NCBI RefSeq assembly: GCF_964204645.1
Contig: NC_134025.1
Span: 31,774,001-31,838,000 of the forward strand
Reading direction: 5' to 3'
DNA from: Tubulanus polymorphus
Taxonomy: Eukaryota; Nemertea; Palaeonemertea; Tubulaniformes; Tubulanidae
DNA length: 64,000 nt
Both the position numbers and the translations under genes were made by a program. This document shows positions 40,657 to 55,432 of this stretch, in pieces. The notes below the pieces were generated by a model that ran no database searches, had not been told where the DNA came from, and saw only the letters and a program-made list of their open reading frames with translations. Positions within the stretch are counted from its first letter, which is position 1. Each line of letters starts with the position of its first letter.

Positions 40657-40827
40657 AAAATGTTGATATCTTAACAATAGTAATTACTGATAACTGATTC
40701 AGAGAGGATGTACAGGGTATCCCGGGTTCAAATCCGGTCTATTGGCACTGATTCAGAGAGGTCCTGATGCTGATTAGATGATGTACAGGGGTGTCCCGGG
40801 TTCGAACCCAGCTCTATTCTAGGCTGT

Positions 40828-40993
40828 TGGGATCATTCATTTATTACGTACGCATAAAATTTGAAATTTTCAACCCCCCTCCCCCTCTGTACGCAAAATC
40901 AGCCATTTTCTCATATACATTAAGCATTACAGTACGCAATTGCACTGACCCCCTCCCCCTCCCCTAATGCGTACGTAATAAATGAATGACCCA
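40828..40993. mobile_element. 166-bp MITE private to copy 2
   Basis: Terminal inverted repeats of about 26 bases (TGGGATCATTCATTTATTAC on the left, inverse of GTAATAAATGAATGACCCA on the right) bound a C-rich interior. Comparison with copies 1, 3 and 4 shows a clean insertion, with GT or GTT repeated at the junctions. No coding capacity. Confidence 0.85.
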
Positions 40994-43848
40994 GTTTCTC
41001 GAAAAATGATAAAATAACGCACACACGACTTACAGCAAAATTTATCTACATTTATTCCTCATTGTCATGTAATGCACCAGCCTTTTTAAAAATAGTAGTT
41101 GGACCATCGAATTGAAACCCTCGCATACCAGGGTGAAAAAGAATAAATGAATCCCTCGAGTGGACACCAGGGGTCGCAGTTTCACAAAAAACGATACATT
41201 TTTTAAATGAATTTGCGAAGAAATTTAATCTGGATCAAATCTCATAAAAAAGACAAAACAGATGAACTCTTCTTTTTTGTTAATCTTTGATGATAATAAA
41301 TCCGTATATGTGAAACCGTACCCTCGGTAGGATTTGGTTTATGATGCGAGGGTTTCAATCAGATTTAGATGCTGCAGTTTCGCACACTGAATAGCGAGTG
41401 TCCAGTTTCACAGAGAAAGGATGAATCAATTTCAACTTGGATTTAATTTTTTCTTCAAAATAAAATGTTTGAACGCAATTGGATCGTGAAACTCTATACC
41501 CTAGGGTAAGTTTCTTCAAAAATATTCATTCATTGAGGTGATAATTATTTCTATGAAACTGAACCCGTGGGATTTACGTGTGACGCACCGAGTGTGTGTG
41601 AAACTGCTGGCGTCTGTAATCACAACTAAAACAACACAGAAAATTCATCTTTATTTCAAATAAAACAGAACAACAGTTCACACGAAATATTATAGTCACA
41701 TCATAAAGAAAACCTGTCGATATTTCAACTTTATGGTTTCATTGATTGAGTGACTTGTCAAAACATGTCCATATTACATCATTATACAATATGTGTATCA
41801 TACAATTGTTTTACAAAACCAGAGACTTAATCTTCAATTTCAATTTTCACTAAAACTTTAAAACCCACTATATAGCAATTTAATAGAAGTAAAAGAGACA
41901 ACATTTTGGAGTCTCTGTAGAGACCATCATCAAGTCTGAAGAATAACTAAAACAGGGAAAAACAAGTTAATTAGGAAAGTAAAGCGAGTGTTCAGTGCTA
42001 AGGTTGAGAGGTTTTGTTATTTTGTTCGTATAGGTTGTTCTAGTTATTTCTTCATTATACTTTTATTATTTTGATTCTGATTCTTGATAAATGAATTATG
42101 CTTTTTAAATTTGCATATAGCAGGGTTTAAATTATATATTCTATGCCCGAGTCAGGCTATTATTCTATTAGCAAAAATGACACCACAGCTTTGAGAGATC
42201 AGGGGATCAGGGGATGACTCTATTGTTTTTATGGATATGTGAACCATCACAAACAGAACAACAGTAGGCTGCCCGTGCCGGTCGGCACATATGAACAATA
42301 TTCATTTGGCTTTAAACTTAAAAATTGCAGATCTGAAATAAGTGGCAGCATATCAATCTCCAGGTAGATGGCTGGTTCCTGTCCCTGTCAAATGGCAAAT
42401 TGGTCCCGATCACCACTTCGTCCTAGAATAGAGAAAACTTGCGTCAGCAAATATTACATTGAAAATGTTCGATTGAATTAACAGTCAAGTGGGAATTGTT
42501 GTTTTCACGAAATATTTCGGAAACTAGAATTTATCATTACCTTATAATTCTAGATAATTCAACACCATTATTCAATCTTTGGTCAATTTTCAAACTGTTC
42601 AATTGGACAAATTTCATGCTGCAAAAAATCATCATACTATGAAAAAGTAACGTATTTATAGCAGTCTGAAATTGGGGCTAAATTCTATTAGAAAATCAAT
42701 CATTTTCAAACTTGTGTTTAGCAGAATTAAGCAGCATCAGCTGCAGCAGCATCAGCCGCACTGCTTTCCGGAGAATCACACATAAAAATTCTCTACAGAA
42801 TAATTAAATGTTAGAATATTATGAAATTAGAGCACAGTGGAGTGATGAAAGACTCACCATTTCAAAACTCATATCAGATAAGTTCAGTGCCATCTAACAG
42901 GATTTCACTTCCAACAGTCATAATCTCATGAAGTTAAGAGAACTGATGATTTTCTGAGAAAATAAATTCTTAAAACGATAGCAGCAGCTTCAGCAACTAG
43001 AGCTTCTTTACTCTTTGAAGGTGAATATTTTTAATTTCTCCAGTTCCAAAAAGTGTTGGGCGTATTGCATTCTGGAAAGAGAAAATTATGCCAGAAAATG
43101 GTTAATGAAATAGATAGAAACTGCAACTTGTTTGTGTTCGATTGACAGAAAACCTACCAGGTTAATGAGTAGTTTATCACAATGTGTCGAGTATATGCAG
43201 ATTTCTGAGAGGTTTGATGGTAGCTTTAGACTGCGTCCTCAAGTAAAACGTTGATACCTGCCAACATTGACCGATCAAAACATCATTTTCTGGACTTGAT
43301 TTGAAGATCACCACAAATTACTGCAATAAATCGATATAAAACTCACCGTTTCTGACTTGTTTGATTTGTGGAGCGCAATGTTTACTGCAAGTTCAGCTTT
43401 ATTTTGGACCCTAGAATACAAAAGTTGTATAATTTTGATGATTCGAACTTTCACCAGAATAGAAGTGATTGAAAATTCGCCTTCACTGATTAATGTAGCT
43501 TCTAATCAGGAAATGAGTTTATAAATGTACAGTCAAACAGAGACTAGAATCTGTAGAGATATTTACCGGTACTGTATTGGTTTTGAGGATCTAAAGCGAT
43601 GTCCAAATGTGAAGTGAATTCCCAATGTTTACTGTTCACAGATTCTATCAAGAGTTCCAGTTATTTCAGCTCCTAAATACAAATTTTAGAAATTGTCAGT
43701 TAAGTTGTTATGAAATAAGAGCAGTTTCACACCAAATCAAACTAAGCCGTGATCTTTGAGTGATTGAATGCTGGAAACATAAACAGATAGAATAATTTAT
43801 ATAGAACAGTTCTCTAAAAATAATGAATTTCCAAACAGGTTTTACCGG

Positions 43849-44271
43849 CTGCTGCTGCTGCTGTTGCAGCTGCTGGTGGCGCTGTTGCTGCATGGTGCTG
43901 GTACTGCGGGTACTGCCAGTGCTGCTGTTGCTTCTGCTGGTGGCGCTGTTGCAGCTGCTGGTGCTGCTGTTGTTGCATGGTGCTGGTACTGCAGGTACTG
44001 CCAGTGCTGCTGTTGCAGCTGCTGGTGGCGCTGTTGCTGCATGGTGCTGGTACTGCGGGTACTGCCAGTGCTGCTGTTGCAGCTGCTGGTGGCGCTGTTG
44101 CTGCATGGTGCTGGTACTGCGGGTACTGCCAGTGCTGCTGTTGCAGCTGCTGGTGGCGCTGTTGCTGCATGGTGCTGGTACTGCGGGTACTGCCAGTACT
44201 GCTGTTGCAGCTGCTGGTGGCGCTGTTGCTGCATGGTGCTGGTACTGCAGGTACTGCCAGTGCTGCTGTTG
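43849..44271 (-). repeat. 64-bp Gln/Ala-coding array (copy 2, about 6.5 units)
   Basis: Same unit. The high-coordinate end is deleted directly into TTGTAACTGAGAG, removing the MRYTPQ start. Confidence 0.85.
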
Positions 44272-46164
44272 TAACTGAGAGTAAAACAGTAATTTTCAGT
44301 TCAAAAATAATTCAAAATATCAACAGAGACTGTGAATAATTCTGTGGAGAAAAACATTACCAGTTTTGTACTTACCTTAAATGAGCCTGTTTAAATAGTA
44401 AATTCTATTGCATTCATTTCATTCTGAAAAGAAAAAGAAGCAATAATCAGTGACAATAGAGCAGAATGTAACATCTCAAATTATCAATCAATCAGACAGA
44501 AACAGTACAGGATTTCTGTAGATTAAACTGCTGTACTTATTTCATACTGATTGATCAGTTACAGATACATGTAACATTGTGTACAGATACAGAGTACAGA
44601 TCACTGCATTACTTCATCCTGTGATTGAACAGTGATTTAATGTTCTCTCATCTTCATTAGATTCCCATCCGTCTAACTAAAACATCAGAACATTTTAACT
44701 CATCTAACCTCCCGACCCGACCCTCCAAGACCCCTTCCCTCCCGCCCTCCCAAACCCCTTCCCTCCCGCCTTCCCTGACCCCTTCCCTCCCACCCTCCCA
44801 TACCCCTTCCCTCCCGGACCCCTTCCCTCTCGCCCTCCTGGACCCCTCCCTCAAGTCAATGCCCTCCCACCTGGCCCACCCTCAATGCCCTCCCTCAATG
44901 CCCTCCCGTCATGCCTCCTCAACTCTCTTGTCTCCTCTTCACACACCACTCATCTGTACAATAACTACAAAACGATTTGCCATTTTTCACAATCATATCA
45001 ATTTCATTTATAAATCAAAATCCTTTATCAATTGCATCATTGAAGGGACTCACAGATACTTTCTCTACACATTTTGGAGGCATTCAGATGACCTCAAATG
45101 ATCATATGCCTGGGTTGGTCTTGAAAATCACATGGCTTCATTTTTACAGATGATTTCTTTATCAATTTCATCAAATTATTCCTTTTATTTCTACTCCCTC
45201 TAATAAGTATTCACAATATATCTCAGTTTCACGACAAGTTGCAGCAGTCGTCTGTAAACAGATTTCATTTCATCAAATGATGCGAGTTTGAGTTGTAGAG
45301 GTTTCATCTACAAAACATCAAACCAAACCCGAGGAACTTAATGTTGTAAGGGAGGGGGAGGTATACGGAGGGTTCACCCGAACCGAGGAAATAAGCCCGA
45401 ACCAAACCTCCACACTCACAAAATGTCGCGAGAAAGGCAAACACAAACCAAGGACAAGAATGATGGCTGAGATCAAAACAATTAATGCTATTTATGTTGC
45501 TTCACCAATTCAACATGACGTCACTAAATGAAACCATTGTGGACTATTTCAATACTCTCTACTAGAGGTTTCATATAAGCAAGTAGTTTATGGAATCCTA
45601 TTCATAAAAGTTATTAATCAATGTTTTTAAACTGCTGATGCAAAATATATACGTCATTAAATAATCTGTTTGATTGTCTTTTCAAGTTAACATTTAAACC
45701 CAGTGGAACAAATCAAACTCCAGCCATTTTTCCTTCATTTGCCATTTTTCGTTTTTACTCTTTCTCTGATTTTTAGCACTTGAGTCGAGGTAGGAATAGA
45801 CCCCTGCCCGCTCGCTAAGCGTGCAGGACACTAAACCTTCGAATTGCTCTCGGACCCCACTCTTTATATCAGCATTTCATGCTGTTTTATTTTATTCACG
45901 CGTTTACATTTTTTCATATGGCTTTTCCTTATTTGTCGTCTCACTAAAATTCTCATCAGTTCCGACTGGGATCAAGTTTAATCTTTTAGAGACAAACAGC
46001 AAAAGGTTGTGTTAGTTGCACCAGCAGCAGCAGCAGCAGCTGCAGCAGCACCAGCAGCAACACTGATACAGATGAATCTTTCATTAACTACGTCATTTGT
46101 TCCATTTTCAAATATTGAGTCATGAAGGCAACAGAAATAACTTTAAAAAACGTTAAATCTTTCA

Positions 46165-46782
46165 TTTATGGCCTTGGTTTAGTGACCTAAGCGTCAAAGT
46201 TTGGTTCATGGCTCAGGTTTAGTGACCTAAGCGTCAAAGTTTGGTTCATAGCCCAGGTTTAGTGACCAAACAGTCAAAGTTTGGTTCATAGCCCAGGTTT
46301 GGTGACCAAAGAGTCAAAGTTTGGTTCATGGCCCAGGTTTAGTGACCAAAGAGTCAAAGTTTGGTTCATAGCCCAGGTTTAGTGACCAAAGAGTCAAAGT
46401 TTGGTTCATAGCCCAGGTTTATTGACCAAAGAGTCAAAGTTTGGTTCATGGCCCAGGTTTGGTGACCAAAGAGTCAAAGTTTGGTTCATAGCCCAGGTTT
46501 ATTGACCAAAGAGTCAAAGTTTGGTTCATAGCCCAGGTTTAGTGACCAAAGAGTCAAAGTTTGGTTCATAGCCCTGTTTTGGTGACCAAAGAGTCAAAGT
46601 TTGGTTCATAGCCCAGGTTTATTGACCAAAGAGTCAAAGTTTGGTTCATAGCCCAGGTTTAGTGACCAAAGAGTCAAAGTTTGGTTCATAGCCCTGTTTT
46701 GGTGACCAAAGAGTCAAAGTTTGGTCTATGGTTCTGATTTGGTGACCACGGAGGGTAAATATAGCTCATGGCCCTCGTTAAA
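46165..46782. repeat. 42-bp minisatellite (copy 2, about 15 units)
   Basis: Same unit as in copy 1 with nearly twice the copy number, showing array-length change since the segmental duplication. Confidence 0.93.
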
Positions 46783-47406
46783 GGTAAGTCAGTTTTATGG
46801 CTCTGGTTTGATTAGCAAATAACATGAGAAATTGAGCGTTGCATATGTTGAATAGGGGAATTGGACTAAACACTGATCACTAGAATAAAGTGAAGAATTA
46901 TGTTCACACTGAATGGGCTGAACTTGACTAATTGATAAAGTCTGAAATAATTCTGACTAATTTGAGTCCATCAGAAAATGATGCATTGATCGAAGTCTAA
47001 AAGCTATAAACTGACAAATTGATCGAGCGCTGATAATACTTTAAATAACAGCGGAGGATGAAATGACTTTCATAAACTGATATGATCGTGAAAAATGGCA
47101 AAATACACTAGATACACCTCCCCCACGCTTTATCAGAGTCTCATTGTAGTAGGAAGATTGCCGTAGACTAACTGTAAAAACTACAACTACATCTGGTTGA
47201 ATATCATTTGTTTTTACGGCTTTTAAATTCAGTAAAATATTTCCTGATAGAAGTATAATTAGTTCGCAGCCCCTTAAATTCTGTCTAGAATAGAATTATA
47301 AGTCACAGGTAGAAATAGAATATTATCCTATTCTAAAATGAATATAATAATAGAACAATAGTCTCTCCGTGTCAATCTTTGTCCCACCTAAGAATTGTAC
47401 AGTTTA

Positions 47407-48156
47407 TTTCAGAAAATATGTCCCATCTTTTTGAAAAGGATAACTAATTATTAAGGATATCTATGAATAGTGATATACTGTGCCATGAAGGCAAATGAAG
47501 AAGTGTGTCCATAAAAGTGATTACAAAACATATCACTTATTCTAATGAGTTCTATACTCTTCTTCCAAAAATGAAGAGTAGGTCTCTGTCTAAGAATCTG
47601 CAGAAAAAAGAGGAAGCAGCGATGAATGTGAACTGCATCTCGACTCTCGTCAATAATTTTCTAAGTCGTCCTATACAGTTCTCAGTATTTACAGCCGTTT
47701 TTAAAATAGCACAGAAGAAAATACATCTTTCAGCTGGAAATGTATCAGTAAACGGCCAGATATCAACAGTAATTATTACGTATGATTGTTGTTTCATTGA
47801 ATTATTAATGAAACCGTTTTTTGATCGGAGCCAAGGAGCAGTTTGTGATCATTCAAAAAATATCTCTCATTCCTGACAACATTAAATAATGGCCCTCAAA
47901 ATTGAAACGTCCCAATTCAAAAATCTGGGGGCAATTATCTCATAACGATTGAGAGAAGTGACGGTGAAATAACGTGCGCACTCACCGGGGATCAAACCCG
48001 GGTCTCATAGAAATAACAACCAGTAAAATAGAACGAGTCCAATTGGCCGATGCTTATACAGCTTACTGTAACATGACATGTTGCGACCACATGACGTGTT
48101 TCATAATGATTAATCCTTTCTTAGAATAATAAAAAGATGGGACACATTTTCTGAAA
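47407..48156. mobile_element. Tc1/mariner-like element (copy 2)
   Basis: Same element as in copy 1, 750 bp, flanked by TA. One TIR base differs (AAAATATGTCCC). Absent from copy 3 through the deletion. Confidence 0.7.
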
Positions 48157-50920
48157 TATCCTGAATTTCGAAACTAAAACTACGACTAAACCACCTGTAC
48201 CTGTACCTAAAACCCCACCCTATATCCCTCCCTCCAAAATCCCACCACCACCCCTACATCCCTCCCGCCCTCCCTCACACCTTCCCTCCTGCCCTCCCGG
48301 ACCCTTTCCCTCCCGCCCTCCCTCACCCCTTCCCTCCCGCCCTCCCTCACTCCTTCCCTCCCTCACCCCATACGTCCCCCAAACCTACCCACCCTCCCTA
48401 AACCCTGTGGTTAGGTGAGATGAATGTTCTGATGTTTTAGTTAGACGGATGGGAATCTAATGAAGATGAGAGAACATTAAATCACTGTTCAATCACAGGA
48501 TGAAGTAATGCAGTGATCTGAATCTCAGTATCGGTACACAATGTTACATGTATCTGTAACTGTACAATCAGTATGAAATAAGTACAGCAGTTTAATCTAT
48601 AGAAATTCTAACTCTCAAGATACACATGATCTGATTATCACGAAGGAACATGATTGATAACAGTTGTATCATTGACATCAGGAACCAGTTTCATATTGAT
48701 TAGAAATAACATTTGAGTTGACCACAATTTAGAAAACCTGTTAACCCGCTTACAGAAATAACAATCCCAACCATGAACTGATTATAGTCAAATATTCATC
48801 AAAAGAAATTTGAAATGATTGAATAAATGCAACAGGTTTCTGAGATTTCATTTCAAAACATGGTTTATAACAAACAATATAAAATTGGTCCCTTAAAATC
48901 AATTCAACAACCGATAAATAAAGATTAATGTTACTTATCTTGAATTTCCACATAGGCTATAGTGATTCCTGATGTCATGCTGAATCCAAGAGTGATTCCC
49001 GATGTCCGGCGCGAAACCAAAAAAGTCTGATTGTGAAACACTGATTCCTTGTTGTCCTGTGCTGAATCTAAGAGTGATTCTTGTTTTGAAGTGATACCTA
49101 TAATAGACAAATCTAAGATTGTTTTCTTTCCTTAGAAATAACTGCAGAAATATCAAATCTAAAATTCAAACTTACAAATTAGATTGTTCGCTCAAATCTG
49201 CAGTTCATTTATTCACGGGGTTTTTCTATCCACAGTTTAGGTTTTGCATCTAGAGTTGAACATGAAATATAAACAAAAAGGTAATGAAAAAATGAACAGT
49301 TTAAATATTATCTGTTTCTGAAACCGATGAAGATCATCATCATCATCAATATCACAGACGAATGGAGGCAAGTAGAGGCATCCATCCTCCCGCGGCAGGG
49401 ATTCGAACCTGATGGCATCCAGATTGCCACGGTACGAAACCCTGCCACACTAGACCGAGTGCGCAGCAGCTACACGCGCAGCTTAGATGATGTCATTAAT
49501 AGCCAATCAGATATTAAGTTTCATTTTAGCCCAGGTTTTACCATTTATAGTTCTTCAAGTTTTTGTGCGGCAAAGCTGCGCATGTACCTGCACACCCGGT
49601 CTAGTGTGGCAGGGGTTCATACCGTGGCTGAGTGTAGCGAGCGATGTCATCAGGTTGGAATCCCTCCCATGGGAGGATGTTGGTGTCCGACACGTTTGGA
49701 CTGCTGTGGTGATTAATATCGGTTTAGCGACAGATGAAATAAACTTACAGTTTTCACTGTTTGATGTAATCAGTCGATGGAATCACTTTAGAACAAATTC
49801 ATCACAAAACAGCGAGGTGAAGCCCATCGTGGTCTAGATATATCAGGATGGAATGACGTTATGCTTGACTGAGCGCCACCAGTCCAAGTGCACCGTTTGT
49901 AGGATGTACCTCTGAAATAATTTGATTTCCCACAATATCTGAGATGGAATATTTTTCGCCATTTAAACCAATGTTACAAACACTTACCAAATATTGAAAT
50001 ACTGATTTCAGGGGTCGGGAAGGAGGGTGGCAATGTTTGTATTAGGTGAGGTTTTTGCTAAATTTCGTGTTATGGTAAAGCACGCCATTTTGATATTGCG
50101 TCATAGTGTACCTCAGATTGGGATTCCCGCCGCTAGACTGGTCATCGCCACCTGTATTCGCAAGTAGAAATGGCAACCAGTCTATTGCAGGTCTCGGCTT
50201 CTTTTCGATTATATTGGATTTTTATATTCTACGCATCAAAGAATTTATTCTAATGAAACCCACGCTCTTGGATCAAAGGCCCGTGGATTACTTCTTTAGT
50301 TCACAGAAATTCCGCTATCGTTATTCATAGGGGCAGCACTGAACGGTTGTTATCTGATGCAGTCTTGCTATTTTACTGTGGCATGTGAGGAATACAGATT
50401 TTTCTTAAGTCAAATTTCATTCATCACTCAACACTAGTTTGTTAGAAATTAATAACTCTACCAACATTAGAGCTTTATATAAGGAGAGTAAATGGTATGA
50501 TAGAATCTCCCTAATTCCGATCATTGGGACCAACAAAATTCATCCGTTTTACGGCAAATCCGGATTAAAAGTCATTTTCGTGTATATTAATGATTAAATT
50601 GACTGTAAATATTATCCGGATTAGACAAAAATTCGGATTAAGCCGATGCGGATTAAACGATTTAGTTTGACTGTATCAGCCAATAGAATCAGTCTTGGAA
50701 TACAGAAAGACGTTCACGATTGAGTTATGTACAAATACCGATATGAGAAAAGCTTAGATTCACCTCCTAAGCCATCACCCATGGAACTGGCCCCAGGGCA
50801 CTAAAAAGGCAATTACCAAGAAACAAACACTGACGCGAGTGTTGGCCTGTTTGATAAACGCAGTAACCCTAGTGTTGGCCTTGTACCACACTGAACACAC
50901 GTATTAACAAACTAAGGAAG

Positions 50921-51115
50921 CCACCAGAACTCAGTGGTCTAGTGGTTAGCGTGCTCGGCTGGCATGCGGGAGGTCGCAGGTTCGAGTCCTACTAGGGTTA
51001 GGGTTACGATCGATCTAGGGTTAGGGTTAGTGCCTCAGGTCGGGGCTAATTTTTGGCCCAGCGAGGTATTTGTAGTACGATGATCATCTGTTTGACTCGG
51101 GTTATTTTTTGGTCA
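50921..51115 (+). mobile_element. tRNA-derived SINE (copy 3)
   Basis: Equivalent to the copy 2 element with point differences (GCATGCGGGAGG, and CCTACTAGGG after box B). Confidence 0.55.
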
Positions 51116-51335
51116 ATATATTCTATACTAACTTATATATTTTGAACACAAATATTCGCTTTATCCTTAGAAGCCACTTTATTTAAAAGATACTTCGCTC
51201 AATACAGTAGTTTATTTCTGAATGAATGAAGAGTTGGTGACATTATTCAATATATATAAAAACCACAATATCTATTATACGGTTGGTATGGAACAATTTC
51301 CACTCTTTTCCATAGGTGTCGCTTTGGATAAATGT

Positions 51336-51677
51336 CTATATCTCTTGACCCAATGGACCGATTACGATTAAACTTGATACACAGGAACTTTTATCAAGTA
51401 GCACTCGGGGTGGGTGAAACCGCTCTAGGTTGAAGTTACACTGTCCTAAAATGGCTCCAAACAACGTGAAATTGGTAGTTAGGCCTACTACGAGTACGGG
51501 TAGAACACAGTTTGAAATCGTATCGTTGTAGGTTATCGTAAAGAAGATGAATCCGTAGGCACCTAATACGACGATTAACAGTACAAATATCGATATAGAC
51601 ACGGTTTTAGTCGAGACATTGATCGCCGGGTTTAAACATTCCTGGATATGACCATGTTTCACAATTAAATTCATCAT
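51336..51677 (-). CDS. Hypothetical membrane ORF (copy 3)
   Basis: 113 residues, differing from copy 1 mainly at the start (MMNLIVKHG); the C-terminal SLIVIGPLGQEI is kept. Confidence 0.33.
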   Translation of the reverse strand: MMNLIVKHGHIQECLNPAINVSTKTVSISIFVLLIVVLGAYGFIFFTITYNDTISNCVLPVLVVGLTTNFTLFGAILGQCNFNLERFHPPRVLLDKSSCVSSLIVIGPLGQEI

Positions 51678-51879
51678 CTAAATGAGGACGACCATCGAAC
51701 ACGTGTCTAATCGCATCATAATGGGTACGGGTGTCCCGCGTTCGAACCCAGTAATTACTGATACTGGTTCAGAGAGGTCCTGATGATGATTAGATGATGT
51801 ACAGGGGTGTCCCGGGTTCGAACTCAGTAGTGGTCCAAGTTGTCCTGATGCTGAATAGAGGATAAACAGCAGTGTCCCG

Positions 51880-52057
51880 ACCGTACGGTGCTGCCGCTAT
51901 GCTCATCGTTAGCGGGATTTCCGTACACTAACTGAAGTCAACTCTGGCAATGGTCGTGCTGTCCAGTTATACTCCGTAACCCTTGCTTGCCAGAGTTGAC
52001 TAACGTTAGTGTATAAAAATCCCGCTACCGATGAGCATAGGGGCAGCACCGTACGGT
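51880..52057. mobile_element. 178-bp foldback element (copy 3)
   Basis: Same length and ends; shares the variant CATAGGGGCAGC with copy 1. Confidence 0.85.
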
Positions 52058-55000
52058 AAAATGTTGATGTCTTAACAAAAGTAATTACTGATAACTGATT
52101 CAGAGAGGCCCTGATGCTGAATATAGGATGTACGGGGGTATCCCGGGTTCGAACCCAGTAATCACGGATACTGATTTTGAGTGGTCCTGATGCTAATTAG
52201 ATGATGTACAGCGGTGTCCCGGGTCCAACCCAGTAGTGGTCCCACTGTTGTCCTGATGCTGAATAGAGGATGTACAGGGGTGTCTATTCTAGGTTGTTTC
52301 TTGAAAAATGATTAAATAACGCACAAATGACTTACAGCAACATTATATATATTTATTCCTCATTGTCGTGTAATGTACCTGCCTTTTTAAGAATAGTAGT
52401 TGGTCAATCGAATTGAAACCCTCGCATACCAGGGTAAAAAAGAATAAATGAATCCCTCGAGTGGACACCAGGGGTCGCAGTTTCACAAAAAACGATGCAT
52501 TTTTTAATCTGGATCAAATCTCACAAAAATGAACTCTTCTTTTCTGTTAATCTTTGATGATAATAAAATAAATCCGTATATGTGAAGCCGTACCCTCGGT
52601 AGGATTTGGTTTGCGAGGGTTTCAATCAGATTTAGATGCTGCAGTTTCGCACATTGAATGGCGTGTATTTAAAACCGTCGAATCCAGTTTCACAGAGAAA
52701 GTAAGAATCAATTTCAACTTGGATTTATCTTTTCTTCAAAATAAAATGTTTGAACGCAATTGTATCGTGAAACTCTATATATACCCTAGGCCCAGTTTCT
52801 TCAAAAATATTCATTCATTGAGGTGGTAAACTCGAATTGAGTTGAGTCGAATTGAGTAAAAGTTTTTTGAGTAAATTATTTCTATGAAACTGAACCCGTG
52901 GGATTTACGTGTGACGCACTGATTGTGTGTGAAACTGCTGACGTCTGTAATCACAACTAAAACAACACAGAAAATTCATCTTTATTTCAAATAAAACAGA
53001 ACAACAGTTAACACGAAATATTATAGTCACATGATAAAGAAAACCTGTCGATATTTCAACTTTATGGTTTCATTGATTGAGTGACTTGTCAAAACATGTC
53101 CATATTACATCATTATACAATATGTGTATCATACAATTGTTTTACAAAACCAGAGATTTAATCTTCAATTTCAATTTTCACTAAAACTTTAACACTGACT
53201 ACATAGCAATTTAATAGAAGTAAAAGAGACAACATTTTGGAGTCTCTGTAGAGACCATCATCAAGTTTGAAGAATAACTAAAACAGGGAAAAACAAGTTA
53301 ATTAGGAAAGTAAAGCGAGTGTTCAGTGCTAAGGTTGAGAGGTTTTGTTATTTTGTTCGTATAGGTTGTTCTAGTTATTTCTTCATTATACTTTTATTAT
53401 TTTGATTCTGATTCTTGATAAATGAATTATGCCTTTTTAAATTTGCATATAGCAGGGTTTAAATCATATATTCTATGCCCGAGTCAGGCTATTATTCTAT
53501 TAGCAAAAATGACACCACAGCTTTGAGAGATCAGGGGATCAGGGGATGACTCTATTGTTTTTATGGATATGTGAACCATCACAAACAGAACAACAGTAGG
53601 CTGCCCGTGTCGGCACATATGAACAATATTCATTTGGCTTTAAACTTAAAAATTGCAGATCTGAAACAAGTGGCAGCATATCAATCTCCAGGTAGATGGC
53701 TGGTTCCTGTCCCTGTCAAATGGCAAATTGGTCCCGATCCCCACTTCGTCCTAGAATAGAGAAAACTTGCGTCAGCAAATATTACATTGAAAATGTTCGA
53801 TTGAATTAACAGTCAAGTGGGAATTGTTGTTTTCACGAAATATTTCGGAAACTAGAATTTATCATTACCTTATAATTCTAGATAATTCAACACCATTATT
53901 CAATCTTTGGTCAATTTTCAAACTGTTCAATTGGACAAATTTCATGCTGCAAAAAATCATCATACTATGAAAAAGTAACGTATTTATAGCAGTCTGAAAT
54001 TGGGGCTAAATTCTATTAGAAAATCAATCATTTTCAAACTTGTGTTTAGCAGAATTAAGCAGCATCAGCTGCAGCAGCATCAGCCGCACTTCTTTCCGGA
54101 GAATCACACATAAAAATTCTCTACAGAATAATTAAATGTTAGAATATTATGAAATTAGAGCACAGTGGAGTGATGAAAGACTCACCATTTCTAAACTCAT
54201 ATCAGATAAGTTCAGTGCCATCTAGCAGGATTTCACTTCCAACAGTCATAATGTCATGAAGTTAAGAGAACTGATGATTTTCTGAGAAAATAAATTCTTA
54301 AAACGATAGCAGCAGCTTCAGCAACTAGAGCTTCTTTACTCTTTGAAGGTGAATATTTTTAATTTCTCCAGTTCCAAAAAGTGTTGGGCGTATTGCATTC
54401 TGGAAAGAGAAAATTATGCCAGAAAATGGTTAATGAAATAGATAGAAACTGCAACTTGTTTGTGTTCGATTGACAGAAAACCTACCGGGTTAATGAGTAG
54501 TTTATCACAATGTGTCGAGTATATGCAGATTTCTGAGAGGTTTGATGGTAGCTTTAGACTGCGTCCTCAAGTAAAACGTTGATACCTGTCGACATTGACC
54601 GATCAAAACATCATTTTCTGGACTTGATTTGAAGATCACCACAAATTACTGCAATAAATCGATATAAAACTCACCGTTTCTGACTTGTTTGATTTGTGGA
54701 GCGCAATGTTTACTGCAAGTTCAGTTTTATTTTGGACCCTAGAATACAAAAGTTGTATAATTTTGATGATTCGAACTTTGACCAGAATAGAAGTGATTGA
54801 AAATTCACCTTCACTGATTAATGTAGCTTCTAATCAGGAAATGAGTTTATAAATGTACAGTCAAACAGAGACTAGAATCTGTAGAGATATTTACCGGTAC
54901 CGCATTTGTTTTGAGGACTTAAAGCGATGTCCATCTTAAACAAATGTGAAGTGAATTCCCAATGTTTACTGTTCACAGATTCTATCAAGGGTTCCAGTTA

Positions 55001-55185
55001 TTTCAGCTCCTAAATACAAATTTTAGAAATTGTCAGTTAAGTTGTTATGAAATAAGAGCAGTTTCACACCAAAACAAACTAAGCCGTGATCTTTGAGTGA
55101 TTGAATGCTGGAAACATAAACAGATAGAATAATTTATATAGAACAGTTCTCTAAAAATAATGAATTTCCAAACAGGTTTTACCGG

Positions 55186-55432
55186 CTGCTGCTGCTGCTG
55201 TTGCAGCTGCTGGTGGCGCTGTTGCTGCATGGTGCTGGTACTGCGGGTACTGCCAGTGCTGCTGTTGCTTCTGCTGGTGGCGCTGTTGCAGCTGCTGGTG
55301 CTGCTGTTGTTGCATGGTGCTGGTACTGCAGGTACTGCCAGTGCTGCTGTTGCAGCTGCTGGTGGCGCTGTTGCTGCATGGTGCTGGTACTGCAGGTACT
55401 GCCAGTGCTGCTGTTGCTGCTGCTGCTGCGGT
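55186..55432 (-). repeat. 64-bp Gln/Ala-coding array (copy 3, about 4 units)
   Basis: Same unit with the MRYTPQ start kept. One frame is open from 55,443 through the array and past its low end to 55,045. Confidence 0.85.

Larger units (their letters stand above)
38993..50385. repeat. Segmental tandem unit, copy 2 (11,393 bp)
   Basis: Same internal order as copy 1. Private differences include a 166-bp MITE (40,828-40,993), a longer 42-bp array, a shorter Gln-coding array lacking its splice-acceptor end, and absence of about 70 bases that copies 1 and 4 have at 30,262 and 59,767. Confidence 0.93.
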
